This document shows, piece after piece, positions 7,895 through 16,689 of a DNA stretch of 58,202 bases. The DNA is taken from positions 1-58,202 of the forward strand of contig JAUXSD010000182.1 of assembly GCA_030681525.1 (NCBI GenBank), in the 5' to 3' direction. Under the pieces are notes generated by a model. That model saw only the letters and a program-made list of their open reading frames with translations, ran no database searches and had not been told where the DNA came from. The stretch's first letter is position 1. Each line of letters opens with the position of its first letter. The translations under genes and the position numbers were made by a program. The DNA is from Solirubrobacteraceae bacterium (GTDB lineage: Bacteria; Actinomycetota; Thermoleophilia; Solirubrobacterales; Solirubrobacteraceae).

Positions 7895-8320
7895 CTACTG
7901 CCTCGCCTCGAGCTGCTCGCGCATGCGCTCCTCGGCCTCACGCAGCTCCGGCGTCAGCTCGTCGCCGAAGTCGGCGGCCTCGAAGACCTGCCGGACCTCG
8001 ATCTCGGAGTCGCCCTCCATCGGGTTCGGGCAGCGCTTGACCCATTCGAGCGCCTCCTCCATCGAGCGGACCTCCCACAGCCAGAAGCCGGCGATGAGCT
8101 CCTTGGTCTCGGCGAACGGACCGTCGACGACGCTGCGCTCGGAGCCGCTGAAGCGCACGCGCGCGCCGTTGGAGCTGGGGTGCAGCCCCTCGCCGGCCAG
8201 CATGATGCCGGCCTTCACGAGCTCCTCGTTGTACGTGTTCATCTGCTCGAGCAGCTCGGTGCTCGGCATCTCGCCGGCTTCGCTCTCGGGGGTTGCCTTG
8301 ACGATGACCATGACGCGCAT
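7895..8320 (-). CDS. DGPF/YCII-domain protein
   Basis: A 141-residue protein of the YCII/DGPF family. The signature VVDGPFAETKELIAGFWL is clear in the middle, and MRVMVIVKAT is the usual first beta strand. The family has a ferredoxin-like dimer fold; its biochemical role is mostly unknown. In actinobacteria such genes are the standard partners and targets of ECF42 sigma factors, as here. AGGAGG lies six bases before the ATG, so this gene leads the operon and is well translated. Its upstream region is shared with the divergent biosynthetic operon starting at 8479. Confidence 0.9.
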   Translation of the reverse strand: MRVMVIVKATPESEAGEMPSTELLEQMNTYNEELVKAGIMLAGEGLHPSSNGARVRFSGSERSVVDGPFAETKELIAGFWLWEVRSMEEALEWVKRCPNPMEGDSEIEVRQVFEAADFGDELTPELREAEERMREQLEARQ

Positions 8321-8467
8321 CGGATGCCTCCTGGGGTTGAGATTGCCCTTCTATCCATGCGTCGAACGACCTGCGCCGAAATCGACACGGATGTTCCCGG
8401 TCCGGTCCCGGCGACGTCGCAGAGGGTGGGAGAGATCAGCCCAAGGGGGGGTATTCCGGCGCCCGGC

Positions 8468-8487
8468 GCGAGCCAAGAATGGCTCGC
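8468..8487. promoter_or_regulatory. Palindrome overlapping the ACP start codon
   Basis: GCGAGCC and GGCTCGC form a 7-bp perfect inverted repeat around AAGAAT, and the first possible ATG of the carrier protein gene (8479) lies inside it. It may be an operator or a leader hairpin that controls the biosynthetic operon. No regulator gene lies within the operon. Confidence 0.35.
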
Positions 8488-8769
8488 ATGAACTCTTCTC
8501 TCTCACTCACCAACCGGGCCCGCTCGATCGAGCGCTGGGTCATCGAACGGGTCGCGTTCTACCTGGACTGCCACGTGCGCGACGTCGACCAGACCGTCCC
8601 GCTGGCGGAGACCGGGATCGACTCGGCTTCGGCGATCGGCCTGTGCGGCGACGTGGAGGATCACTGGCAGATTGACGCGGACCCCACGCTCGTGTTCGAT
8701 TACCCCACCATCTCCGACATCGCAGCGTTCATCGCGGGACAACTGGCGCCCATGGAGCTCGCCGCGTAG
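8479..8769 (+). CDS. Free-standing acyl carrier protein
   Basis: A 96-residue phosphopantetheine-binding protein. The attachment serine is S49 in ETGIDSASAIGL, and the third helix reads VFDYPTISDIAAFI, as in PKS/NRPS-type carrier domains. It probably receives the fatty acyl-adenylate made by the ligase encoded 18 bp downstream and hands the chain to the ketosynthase. An alternative start, the ATG at 8488, would remove three residues. It is the first gene of a tightly spaced five-gene operon that ends with its own phosphopantetheinyl transferase. Confidence 0.9.
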   Translation: MARMNSSLSLTNRARSIERWVIERVAFYLDCHVRDVDQTVPLAETGIDSASAIGLCGDVEDHWQIDADPTLVFDYPTISDIAAFIAGQLAPMELAA

Positions 8770-8787
8770 CCGTGATCGTGGGCATGG

Positions 8788-10557
8788 ATGGCGATCAGGA
8801 CTGAGGGAACAGCGCCGGCCGACTTCGTCTCGCACGTTCGTGCGCAGGCAGCGCACCACGCCCGGACCCGGTCCTACACGTATCTGCGCGGGGTCGGTCG
8901 CGAGCTCGTCGAGGAGGTCGTGACCTACGAGGACCTCGACCGCGGCGCGAGGGCGATCGCCGCCTGGCTCGCCACCCGCCCGGAGCGCGACCGCCCCGTC
9001 CTGCTGCTGCACGCCGACGCGATCGACTTCCTGCCGGCGTTTCTCGGCTGCCTGTACGCCGGCGTGGTCGCGGTGCCCGCGCCGCTGCCGCACGACGCCA
9101 GGAGCATGCAGCGGACGGTCGGGATGTTCGAGGACGCCGACATCGGCCTGGTGCTCACGACGCAGGCCTCCCTCGGCCCGCTCACGACGTGGGCCGCCGA
9201 CAGCGGGCTGGCCGAACGTGTCACGTTCGTCGCCACCGACGCCGGACCGCTCGGCGATCCGGCCGACTGGCAGATGCCGGAGCTGACCGGCGAGACGATC
9301 GCCTTCCTGCAGTACACGTCGGGTTCGACGAGCGAGCCCAAGGGCGTCATGGTCACCCATGCCAACCTGCTGCACAACTGCACCGTGATCGCCGCGGCCC
9401 TCGAGTTGGACGACACGACCATCGGCGCGGGCTGGCTGCCGCACTTCCACGACATGGGCCTGGTCGGGCAGCTGCTGACGGCCCTCCACGTGGGCGCAGA
9501 CCTCGTGTTCATGTCGCCGATCTCGTTTCTCCGGCGACCGATCCGGTGGCTGCAGGCGATCGACCGCTACGGCGCGACGGTCACGGTCGCCCCGAACTTC
9601 TCCTACGAGCTGCTCGCGCGCCGGGTCTCCGACGAGGACCTCGCCGGCCTCGACCTCTCGACCCTGCGTGTGGCGCTCAACGGCGCCGAACCGGTCCGGC
9701 CCCACGTCCTCGACGCGGTCATCACGCGGCTCGGCGCCGCGGGCTTCCGGCCCGACGCGTTCGTCGCCTCCTACGGGATGGCCGAGGTGACGCTGCTGGC
9801 CAGCGCGAGCCGGGTCGCGCGGCCGCCGCGCTATCTCGACGTCGATCCGGATGCCCTCGAGCGCCACGAGGTCGTTGCCTGCGACGCGGACCGCGCGGCC
9901 CGGCTGGTGAGCAACGGACCGCCGCGCGGCGTGGACCTGCGGATCGTGGACCCGGAGACCCGGCGGGTCCTGCCGGCCGCCCAGGTCGGCGAGATCTGGC
10001 TGCGCGGGCCGAGCGTCGCGGTCGGCTACCTGCACCGGCAGGAGGAGAACGCCGAGAAGTTCGACGCCCGCACCGCCGACGGCGACGGGCCGTTCCTGCG
10101 CACCGGCGACCTCGGCGCGCTGCACGACGGCGAGCTCTACGTCACCGGGCGGCTGAAGGACCTGTTGATCGTCAACGGGCGCAACCTCTACCCGCAGGAC
10201 ATCGAGGAGGCGGTCTCGAGGATCCACCCGGCGCTCGCCACGGCGCCGGGCGTCGTCTTGAACGTCGACGCCGGCCGCGAGCACATCGTGGTGATCCACG
10301 GCGTCGACGCCGGCGCGCTGGACGGCATGACCCCGGAGGCGCTGACCGCCCAGATCAGGGGAACGGTGGCGCGGGCCTTCGACGTGCCCGCGCCCAGCGT
10401 CGTGCTCGTCAAGCGCAGCGCCGTCCATCGCACGACGAGCGGCAAGGTCCAGCGGCGATCGATGCTGGCGGCGTTCATGGCCAACGGCGTCGAGGGGCTC
10501 GTGTGCGAGGCGATCGATCCCGCCGTACAACGCGTGCGCGCGAGCGCCGGCGCGTGA
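8788..10557 (+). CDS. Fatty acyl-AMP ligase (FAAL)
   Basis: A 589-residue ANL-superfamily enzyme that activates a fatty acid as acyl-AMP and transfers it to a carrier protein instead of CoA. The adenylate motif YTSGSTSEPKGVM is at about residues 181-193. The FAAL-typical stretch RRPIRWLQAIDRYGATVTVA and PNFSYELLARR is present. The C-terminal hinge motifs LRTGDLG and VTGRLKDLLIVNGRNLYPQDIE follow, and the catalytic lysine region TTSGKVQRR is intact. The gene lies between a free ACP and a KS-AT megasynthase, so it should load the starter chain. Start ATG 8788; another ATG four bases earlier is out of frame and quickly closed. Confidence 0.92.
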   Translation: MAIRTEGTAPADFVSHVRAQAAHHARTRSYTYLRGVGRELVEEVVTYEDLDRGARAIAAWLATRPERDRPVLLLHADAIDFLPAFLGCLYAGVVAVPAPLPHDARSMQRTVGMFEDADIGLVLTTQASLGPLTTWAADSGLAERVTFVATDAGPLGDPADWQMPELTGETIAFLQYTSGSTSEPKGVMVTHANLLHNCTVIAAALELDDTTIGAGWLPHFHDMGLVGQLLTALHVGADLVFMSPISFLRRPIRWLQAIDRYGATVTVAPNFSYELLARRVSDEDLAGLDLSTLRVALNGAEPVRPHVLDAVITRLGAAGFRPDAFVASYGMAEVTLLASASRVARPPRYLDVDPDALERHEVVACDADRAARLVSNGPPRGVDLRIVDPETRRVLPAAQVGEIWLRGPSVAVGYLHRQEENAEKFDARTADGDGPFLRTGDLGALHDGELYVTGRLKDLLIVNGRNLYPQDIEEAVSRIHPALATAPGVVLNVDAGREHIVVIHGVDAGALDGMTPEALTAQIRGTVARAFDVPAPSVVLVKRSAVHRTTSGKVQRRSMLAAFMANGVEGLVCEAIDPAVQRVRASAGA

Positions 10558-10567
10558 GAGGGACGCC

Positions 10568-13500
10568 ATGACCGCGATTGCGATCGTGGGGATGGACGGC
10601 CGGTTCCCCCGGGCGCCCGACCTCGATGCCCTCTGGCAGCTGTTGCTGGCCGGCGGCGACGGCATCGCCGAGGTACCCGACGACCGCTGGCCGGTGGCGG
10701 ACTTCTACGACGCGGCGGGCGGACCCGGCACGTCCAACACCCGCAACGCCGGCCTGCTCAGCGACGCCGATGCCTTCGACCACGAGTTCTTCGCGATCGC
10801 GCCCAGCGAGGCGGCGGCGATGGACCCGCAGCAGCGACTGCTGCTGCAGACGGCATGGCGCGCGCTGGAGGACGCGACGATCGACCCCCGCTCGGTGGCG
10901 GGCTCGAACACCGGCGTGTACGTCGGCCTGATGGCCAGCGAGTGGAGCAGCGTCCACCTGATCGACTTCGCCCGCATCACCGCCCAGCACGGCTCGGGCG
11001 CCGGCTACTTCATGAACGCCAACCGGCTCTCCTACCACCTCGATCTCAAGGGTCCGAGCGTGGCGGTCGACACCGCCTGCTCCTCGTCGCTGGTCGCGGT
11101 GCAGCAGGCCTGCACCGCGTTGCGGGCCGGCGCGTGCGACCAGGCGCTGGCGGGCGGGGTCAACCTCGTCCTGACGCCCGCGCTGAACATCTTCTACACG
11201 CAGGCCGGGCTCTCCGCCCCCGACGGGCGCTGCAAGCCGTTCAGCGCGCACGCCGACGGGATCGGCCGCGGCGAGGGCGTCGCGGTGCTCGTGCTGCGCC
11301 GGCTGGCCGACGCCGTCGACGCCGGCCTGCCGATCTACGCGGTGATCGAAGGCGGTGCCGTCAACTCCGACGGCCGCAGCAACGGGATCACCGCGCCCAA
11401 CCGCTGGGCCCAGAAGCAGGTCCTCACGAGCGCCTACCGGGACGCCGGTGTGGCGCCCGAGCAGATCGACTTCGTCGAGGCGCACGGCACCGGCACCGTG
11501 CTCGGCGACATGATCGAGGCCAAGGCGCTCGCCGACGTGCACGGCCGCGGCTCGGGCCGCGCGGCGCCCTGTGCGATCGGGTCGATCAAGGGCAACCTCG
11601 GCCATACCGAGGGCGCCGCCGGCATCGCGGGTCTGATCAAGGCGGCGCTCAGCCTGCACCACGGCATCCTGCCGCCGAGCCGGTTCGCCGACGAGCCCAA
11701 CCCGCAGTTGCGGCTCGCCGACAACGGCCTGCGGCTGGCCGACGAGGCCACCGCGTTGCCCGGCGGTGTCGTGCGCGCCGGGGTGAGCAGCTTCGGCATC
11801 GGCGGGACGAACGCCCACGTCGTCCTGGCCAGCGCTCCCGCGACGCGCGACGCCGGCGACGGAGCGCCATCGCGCGCCATCCTGACGGTGTCCTCGGCCG
11901 GCCGTGACGGGCTCCGCCGGGCGGCCGCGGGGCTGGCCGACGACCTCGGCGCGAGCCCCGCCGGACGGTTCGGTCAGCTCGCCTGGTCGAGCAACCGCGT
12001 CAAGGCGTCCGGGCGCCACCGGCTCGCGATCTGCGCGCACGACCGCGACCAGGCAGCCGACGCGCTGCGCGAGGCCGCCGCCGACGAGGCGAGGTTGAGC
12101 GCCGTGTCGGGCGTCGCCCGCCCGATCTCCGCCGGGTGGCTGTTCACCGGCCAGGGGTCGCAGTACCCGGGGATGTCGCGCGCGCTGCACGACACCTGCG
12201 CGCTCTACCGCGACGCGCTCGCCGCGGTCGACGACGCGATGGCGCCCCACCTCGGCCGGTCGATCCGCGAGCTGCTCTTCGAGGCCGACGGCGACACGAT
12301 CGACCGCACGGAGTTCGCCCAGCCCGCGATCTTCGCGCTGGAGTACGCCGTCGCCGCGGCGCTGGCCACCGTGGGTGTGCTCCCGGCCTGGATGCTCGGC
12401 CACAGCGTCGGGGAGTTCGCGGCCGCCGTCATCGCGGGCGTCTTCGACCTGGCCGACGCCTCCGCGCTGGTCGTCGCCCGCGGCCGGCTCATGCAGGAGC
12501 TCCCCGCCGGCGGCGGGATGCTCGCGGTGGGGACGGGGGAGGCGGAGGTCGCCGACCTGATCGCCGGGGAGCCGGCGCTCGGGCTGGCCGCCGTCAACGG
12601 ACCGCGCGAGGTCGTGATCTCCGGCGACGCGAGCGCGCTCGAGCGGGTGCGCGGCGAGCTGAGCGAGCGGGGGGTCGCGCACAAGCGGCTCGCCGTCTCG
12701 CACGCGTTTCACTCGCCGTCCATGGCGCCGGCCGCCGCCGCGTTCGGCGAGGTCGCGTCCCGGTTGGCCTACGGCGCGCCCGAGATCCCGATCTACTCGA
12801 CGGTGCGCGGCCGGCTGCTCGCGTTCGACGAGCCGATGGACGGCGCCTACTGGGTCGAGCAGATCACCTCGCCGGTGCGCTTTGCCGACGCCGCCGGCGA
12901 GGCGCTGCAGGCCGATCCGACCCACCTGCTCGAGATCGGGCCGCGGCAGATCCTCGCGCCGATCGTCGCCCGGATCGCGCCCGGCAGCGATATCCCGGCG
13001 CTGCTGCCGTGCCCCGGCCCGGCGGCGACCGGGGACGAGCTCGACGAGGTCGTCGCGGCGCTCTACCGCGACGGCCTCGACCCCGCCTGGGACGCGCTCT
13101 CCGAACCCGGGCAACGCGTCCCGCGGCGCTTGTCGGGCTACGCGTTCTCGACGGATCGCCGGTTCTGGATGCAGCAGACCCCGCCGGGGCAGGGTGGTGC
13201 GGCGCCCGCCGCGCCGGCCGCCTCGAGTCCCGTCACCACGTCGAGGGAGGATCCCACCATGGATGGGCTCATCGCACTCTTCCGCGAGCAGAACGCCGTG
13301 CTCGCCGCGCTGGCGAACAACGGCGCCAGGCCCGCGACGTCAGCGGCGGCCGGCCGACCCGACCGGCCGGCTGCGCCCGGCGCGGCCGGCGCGACGCAGA
13401 TCGCGGCGACGGTGCGGGCGCAGGCCGCGCTGGTCAGCGGCTTTCCGCAGGACACCCTGCGCGACACCCACTCCCTGACCGGCGACCTCGGCTTCGACTC

Positions 13501-14929
13501 GATCATGGTCACCGACCTCGCCGGGCGCATCACGCAGGCCCTGCCCGGCGTCACCTTCGATCCCGGCGCGTTCACCTGGGAGGCCACGATCGGCGACCTG
13601 ATCGCGCACCTCACGGGGCGCGCCGGCGGCGCGGCGGTGCCTGCGGCCGAGGCCGAGGCCGAGGCCGTGCCCGTCGCGAGCGTGGATGGAACGCAACCCG
13701 CGGCGGCGGTGGCCGAGGAGTCGCGCATCGAGGACTTTCCCGAGGTGCGCGAGATCGCCGACCGGTTGCGCGGCGCCGCGGCGCTGGGCCTGGAGAACCC
13801 GTACTTCCTCGTCAACGACGGCGTCACCCGGGACACCTCGGTCATCGACGGCAACGAGACGGTCAACTTCTCAAGCTACAACTACCTCGGGCTGTCCGGG
13901 CATCCGGTGGTCACCGCGGCGGTGCAGGACGCCGTCGCCCGCTACGGAAGCTCCGTGTCGTCGAGCCGGCTGCTGTCCGGAGAGAAGCCGGTGCACCAGG
14001 AGCTGGAGGCGGAGCTCGCCGCGCTGCTCGGGAGCGACGACGCCATCGTGCTGACCGCCGGGCACGCCACGAACGTGTCGGTCATCGGCCACATCGTCGG
14101 CCCCGGCGACCTGCTGATCCACGATGCGCTGGCCCACAACAGCATCATGGAGGGCGCCAAGCTGTCCGGCGCGACGCGCCGGCCGTTCCCGCACGACGAC
14201 GCCGCCGCGCTCGACGAGATCCTCACCGCCGTCCGCCATGGGTACCGCCGGGTGCTCATCGTGGTCGAGGGTGTCTACAGCCAGGATGGCGACATCGCCG
14301 ATCTGCCCGCGCTCATCGACGTCAAGCGGCGCCATCGCGCGCTGCTCATGATCGACGAGGCGCACAGCCTCGGCGTGCTCGGCGCCGCCGGGGGTGGCGT
14401 CGGCGAGCACTTCGGCGTCGACCGCGCCGACGTCGAGCTCTGGTCGGGCACGCTGTCGAAGTCGCTGGCCAGCTGCGGCGGGTACGTCGCCGGCAGCCGC
14501 GAGCTCATCCAGTACCTGAAGTACACGACGCCGGGCTTCATCTTCAGCGCCGGCATGACCCCGGCGAACGCGGCCGCGGCGCTGGCCGCAGTGCGGCAGA
14601 TGCGCGCCGAGCCCGAGGCGCTCGCGGCGCTGCAGCGCAACGCCGAGCTCTTCCTCGAGCTGGCCCGAGCGGCCGGCGTCGACACCGGTGACAGCGCGGG
14701 CACGCCGATCATCCCGTGCATCGTCGGCGACTCGCTGAAGACGTTGAGGCTCTCGACCGCGCTGCTGCGCCGCGGCATCAACGTCAACCCGATTCTGTAC
14801 CCGGCGGTGCCCGAGGAGCTGGCCCGGCTGCGGTTCTTCGTGACCTCCTGCCACTCGGAGGAGCAGATCCGCCACGCCGTGCAGGCCCTGGCCGAGGAGC
14901 TCGCGCTGCTGCGCGAGCCGGTGGCGTGA
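10568..14929 (+). CDS. KS-AT-ACP-alpha-oxoamine synthase megasynthase
   Basis: A 1453-residue single-module type I polyketide synthase fused to a PLP enzyme. The ketosynthase (about 1-425) has the triad C171 (DTACSSSL), H306 (EAHGTGT) and H346 (KGNLGHTEG). The acyltransferase (about 520-820) has S613 in GHSVGE and the HAFHS motif near 715, which predicts malonyl-CoA. No KR, DH or ER is present, so the beta-keto group stays. The ACP carries S978 (DLGFDSIM). The C-terminal domain (about 1060-1450) is of the 8-amino-7-oxononanoate/serine palmitoyltransferase type, with MIDEAHSLGVLG and the PLP lysine K1298 in GTLSKSLAS; it should release the chain by decarboxylative condensation with an amino acid. 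GAGAGGG precedes the ATG. A second in-frame ATG with strong SD lies at 13259, just before the ACP. Confidence 0.93.
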   Translation: MTAIAIVGMDGRFPRAPDLDALWQLLLAGGDGIAEVPDDRWPVADFYDAAGGPGTSNTRNAGLLSDADAFDHEFFAIAPSEAAAMDPQQRLLLQTAWRALEDATIDPRSVAGSNTGVYVGLMASEWSSVHLIDFARITAQHGSGAGYFMNANRLSYHLDLKGPSVAVDTACSSSLVAVQQACTALRAGACDQALAGGVNLVLTPALNIFYTQAGLSAPDGRCKPFSAHADGIGRGEGVAVLVLRRLADAVDAGLPIYAVIEGGAVNSDGRSNGITAPNRWAQKQVLTSAYRDAGVAPEQIDFVEAHGTGTVLGDMIEAKALADVHGRGSGRAAPCAIGSIKGNLGHTEGAAGIAGLIKAALSLHHGILPPSRFADEPNPQLRLADNGLRLADEATALPGGVVRAGVSSFGIGGTNAHVVLASAPATRDAGDGAPSRAILTVSSAGRDGLRRAAAGLADDLGASPAGRFGQLAWSSNRVKASGRHRLAICAHDRDQAADALREAAADEARLSAVSGVARPISAGWLFTGQGSQYPGMSRALHDTCALYRDALAAVDDAMAPHLGRSIRELLFEADGDTIDRTEFAQPAIFALEYAVAAALATVGVLPAWMLGHSVGEFAAAVIAGVFDLADASALVVARGRLMQELPAGGGMLAVGTGEAEVADLIAGEPALGLAAVNGPREVVISGDASALERVRGELSERGVAHKRLAVSHAFHSPSMAPAAAAFGEVASRLAYGAPEIPIYSTVRGRLLAFDEPMDGAYWVEQITSPVRFADAAGEALQADPTHLLEIGPRQILAPIVARIAPGSDIPALLPCPGPAATGDELDEVVAALYRDGLDPAWDALSEPGQRVPRRLSGYAFSTDRRFWMQQTPPGQGGAAPAAPAASSPVTTSREDPTMDGLIALFREQNAVLAALANNGARPATSAAAGRPDRPAAPGAAGATQIAATVRAQAALVSGFPQDTLRDTHSLTGDLGFDSIMVTDLAGRITQALPGVTFDPGAFTWEATIGDLIAHLTGRAGGAAVPAAEAEAEAVPVASVDGTQPAAAVAEESRIEDFPEVREIADRLRGAAALGLENPYFLVNDGVTRDTSVIDGNETVNFSSYNYLGLSGHPVVTAAVQDAVARYGSSVSSSRLLSGEKPVHQELEAELAALLGSDDAIVLTAGHATNVSVIGHIVGPGDLLIHDALAHNSIMEGAKLSGATRRPFPHDDAAALDEILTAVRHGYRRVLIVVEGVYSQDGDIADLPALIDVKRRHRALLMIDEAHSLGVLGAAGGGVGEHFGVDRADVELWSGTLSKSLASCGGYVAGSRELIQYLKYTTPGFIFSAGMTPANAAAALAAVRQMRAEPEALAALQRNAELFLELARAAGVDTGDSAGTPIIPCIVGDSLKTLRLSTALLRRGINVNPILYPAVPEELARLRFFVTSCHSEEQIRHAVQALAEELALLREPVA
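13244..13261 (+). promoter_or_regulatory. Internal Shine-Dalgarno and in-frame ATG within the megasynthase
   Basis: AGGGAGG at 13244-13250 stands eight bases before an ATG at 13259 that is in frame with the megasynthase (Met898). Initiation here would give a separate 556-residue ACP-oxoamine synthase. The spot coincides with the linker between AT and ACP, where a Pro/Ala/Ser-rich segment ends and a helix (MDGLIALFREQNAVLAALA) begins. It looks like the start signal of a formerly separate gene kept after fusion. Confidence 0.55.
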
Positions 14930-14933
14930 CGGC

Positions 14934-15686
14934 GTGGGCACGCTCGCCGACGCCAACGGCTACGTGGCCGCGCCGGCGCGACCGGCGGCCCTGCGGCTGT
15001 TCTGCTTTCACCACGCCGGCGGCGGCGCCTCGCTCTACCGCGGCTGGCAGCGGGCGATCGGCCCGCACGTGGCGGTGTGCCCGGTGCTGCTCCCCGGACG
15101 CGAGGGCCGCGCCGCCGAGCCGCGGTTCACGCAGCTCGACGCGCTCGTCGCGGACCTCGACGCAAAGCTCGGCGACCTGCTCGCCGAGCCGCACGTGTGC
15201 TTCGGTCACAGCATGGGCGCGCTCGTCGCCTACCGGCTGGCCTGCCACCGCAGGGCGCGCGGCGAGAGCCTTCCGCGGGCCCTGCTGCTGTCGTCCTATC
15301 CGGCGCCCCACCTGGCCGCGCCGATGCCGGAGGTCGACGAGCGCGACGACGATGCGTTGATCGGCCTGCTGACGGGGACCGGCGGGCTCGCGCCGCAGGT
15401 GCTCGACTGGCCGGGCGGTCTGACCGAGCTGCTCGCCGTCGCCCGCGACGACCTGCGGTTGTGCGCCGGCCACCGCGACCGCGGCGAAGCGCCGCTGCCC
15501 TGCCCCATCCACGTGTTCGGCGCCGACGCCGACGCGCTCGTGGGCGAGCCGGACCTGCGGGCATGGGACCGCCAGGCCGCGTCACCCGTCGACCTGCACG
15601 TCCTGCCGGGCGATCACTTCTTCATCCGCGACGATCCCGCGCCGCTGCTGGAGCAGGTGCGCTGGCTGCTGCGCCGCTACATGTAG
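14934..15686 (+). CDS. Type II thioesterase (alpha/beta hydrolase)
   Basis: A 250-residue GrsT/RifR-like external thioesterase, which clears misloaded or stalled acyl chains from carrier proteins. The N-terminal motif LFCFHHAGGGAS is typical, the nucleophile serine lies in FGHSMGA, and the catalytic His is in PGDHFFI near the C-terminus. The GTG start lies four bases after the megasynthase stop, so translation is probably coupled. Because the oxoamine synthase domain releases the product, this enzyme is more likely an editing hydrolase than the off-loading enzyme. Confidence 0.9.
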   Translation: MGTLADANGYVAAPARPAALRLFCFHHAGGGASLYRGWQRAIGPHVAVCPVLLPGREGRAAEPRFTQLDALVADLDAKLGDLLAEPHVCFGHSMGALVAYRLACHRRARGESLPRALLLSSYPAPHLAAPMPEVDERDDDALIGLLTGTGGLAPQVLDWPGGLTELLAVARDDLRLCAGHRDRGEAPLPCPIHVFGADADALVGEPDLRAWDRQAASPVDLHVLPGDHFFIRDDPAPLLEQVRWLLRRYM

Positions 15687-15692
15687 GCCGGC

Positions 15693-16424
15693 GTGATCCT
15701 GGCCGATGCGAAGGAGTGCGCGGTGTGGTGGACCGAGGTCGGGTGCGCCGATCCGGCGCTCGCCGCGCTGCTGCCGGCGGCGGAGCGCGACCGCGCGGAC
15801 CGGCTGCGGCGCGCCGTGGACCGCGACCGCACGATCGTGGCCTGGGCGCTCGTGCGGACGCTGCTCGCTGAGCTGCTCGGCGAGGCTGCCGCGGACGTGG
15901 CGATCGAGCGCCACTGCGTCCGGTGCGGCTCAGCCGATCACGGCAAGCCGCGCCTGGCCGACCGATCCGCCGGCCTGCACTTCTCGCTCGCGCACTCGGG
16001 GCCGCACGTCGTCGTTGCCGTGAGCCGCGCCGGACCGGTCGGCATCGACGTCGAACACCTCAAGGCGAAGTCCGACTATCGCCCGCTGTACCGCAGGACG
16101 CTGACCGCCGACGAGGCCGCCGCGTTTCACGCGGCCGGCGCGCGGCCACACGACTTCCTGCGCACCTGGGTCCGCAAGGAGGCGGTGACGAAGGCCGTCG
16201 GCACCGGCATCGCGACGCCCTTTCACACCTTCGCCGTGAGTGGGCCGGAGGAGCTCGGCGCGCTGCTGACGTGGCCCGACGATCCGTCGCTCGTCGACCA
16301 CACGACGGTGCTCGACCTGCCCGGCGACCCGGACCGCCCGGCCGCCGTCGCGATCCTCGCCCGCGACGTGCGCATGAGCGAGCACGACGGAGCGCGGCTG
16401 CTGCCACGCCGCGGCCGTCGGTGA
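15693..16424 (+). CDS. Sfp-type 4'-phosphopantetheinyl transferase
   Basis: A 243-residue enzyme that converts apo-ACPs to the holo form with coenzyme A. The signature motifs are VGIDVEHL and WVRKEAVTKAVG (about residues 155-166), with the substrate-facing LHFSLAHSG before them. It belongs to the Sfp/EntD group by length and by these motifs. The GTG start lies six bases after the thioesterase stop, making it the last gene of the operon. It presumably serves the free ACP (8479) and the integrated ACP (S978 of the megasynthase), so the operon is self-contained. Confidence 0.9.
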   Translation: MILADAKECAVWWTEVGCADPALAALLPAAERDRADRLRRAVDRDRTIVAWALVRTLLAELLGEAAADVAIERHCVRCGSADHGKPRLADRSAGLHFSLAHSGPHVVVAVSRAGPVGIDVEHLKAKSDYRPLYRRTLTADEAAAFHAAGARPHDFLRTWVRKEAVTKAVGTGIATPFHTFAVSGPEELGALLTWPDDPSLVDHTTVLDLPGDPDRPAAVAILARDVRMSEHDGARLLPRRGRR

Positions 16425-16527
16425 GGCGCGGGATCGGCACGCCTGGCCGCCCGATGCCTCCCGCCGGGTGGCGAGACCCGGATGCGCACCTTCGGACCTG
16501 GCGCGTCACGATGCCCGTCTGGAGGGT

Positions 16528-16577
16528 GGGGTGAGTCGGATGACTCGCGCGGACCGCGATGAAACCGACTCATCCCC
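16528..16577 (+). terminator. Possible terminator of the biosynthetic operon
   Basis: GGGGTGAGTCGG (16528-16539) pairs with CCGACTCATCCCC (16565-16577) with one bulged base, about 100 bp after the last gene of the operon and before the convergent PNPOx-like gene. There is no T-run. The preceding bases 16490-16510 share a 14-base string (ACCTGGCGCGTCAC) with the palindrome at 608-644. Confidence 0.4.
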
Positions 16578-16689
16578 GCCGCGTACGTCGTGAGCCCCGG
16601 CGCGGCGGCACGCAACCACACAGCGCATCCCCGCAGCGATGCCTCCGTCAGATTGTTCGTGGGTCGGGCAGTGGCGGCCGGGCGACGCG

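Noticed and set aside
6634-8320. ECF42 sigma/DGPF pair as regulator of the biosynthetic operon
   Set aside because: They are divergent neighbours, but ECF42 factors usually act on DGPF genes, and no shared promoter motif can be seen before the ACP gene.
10475-13114. Long minus-strand frame opposite the megasynthase
   Set aside because: Antisense shadow of the KS-AT region; the plus strand has full catalytic motifs.
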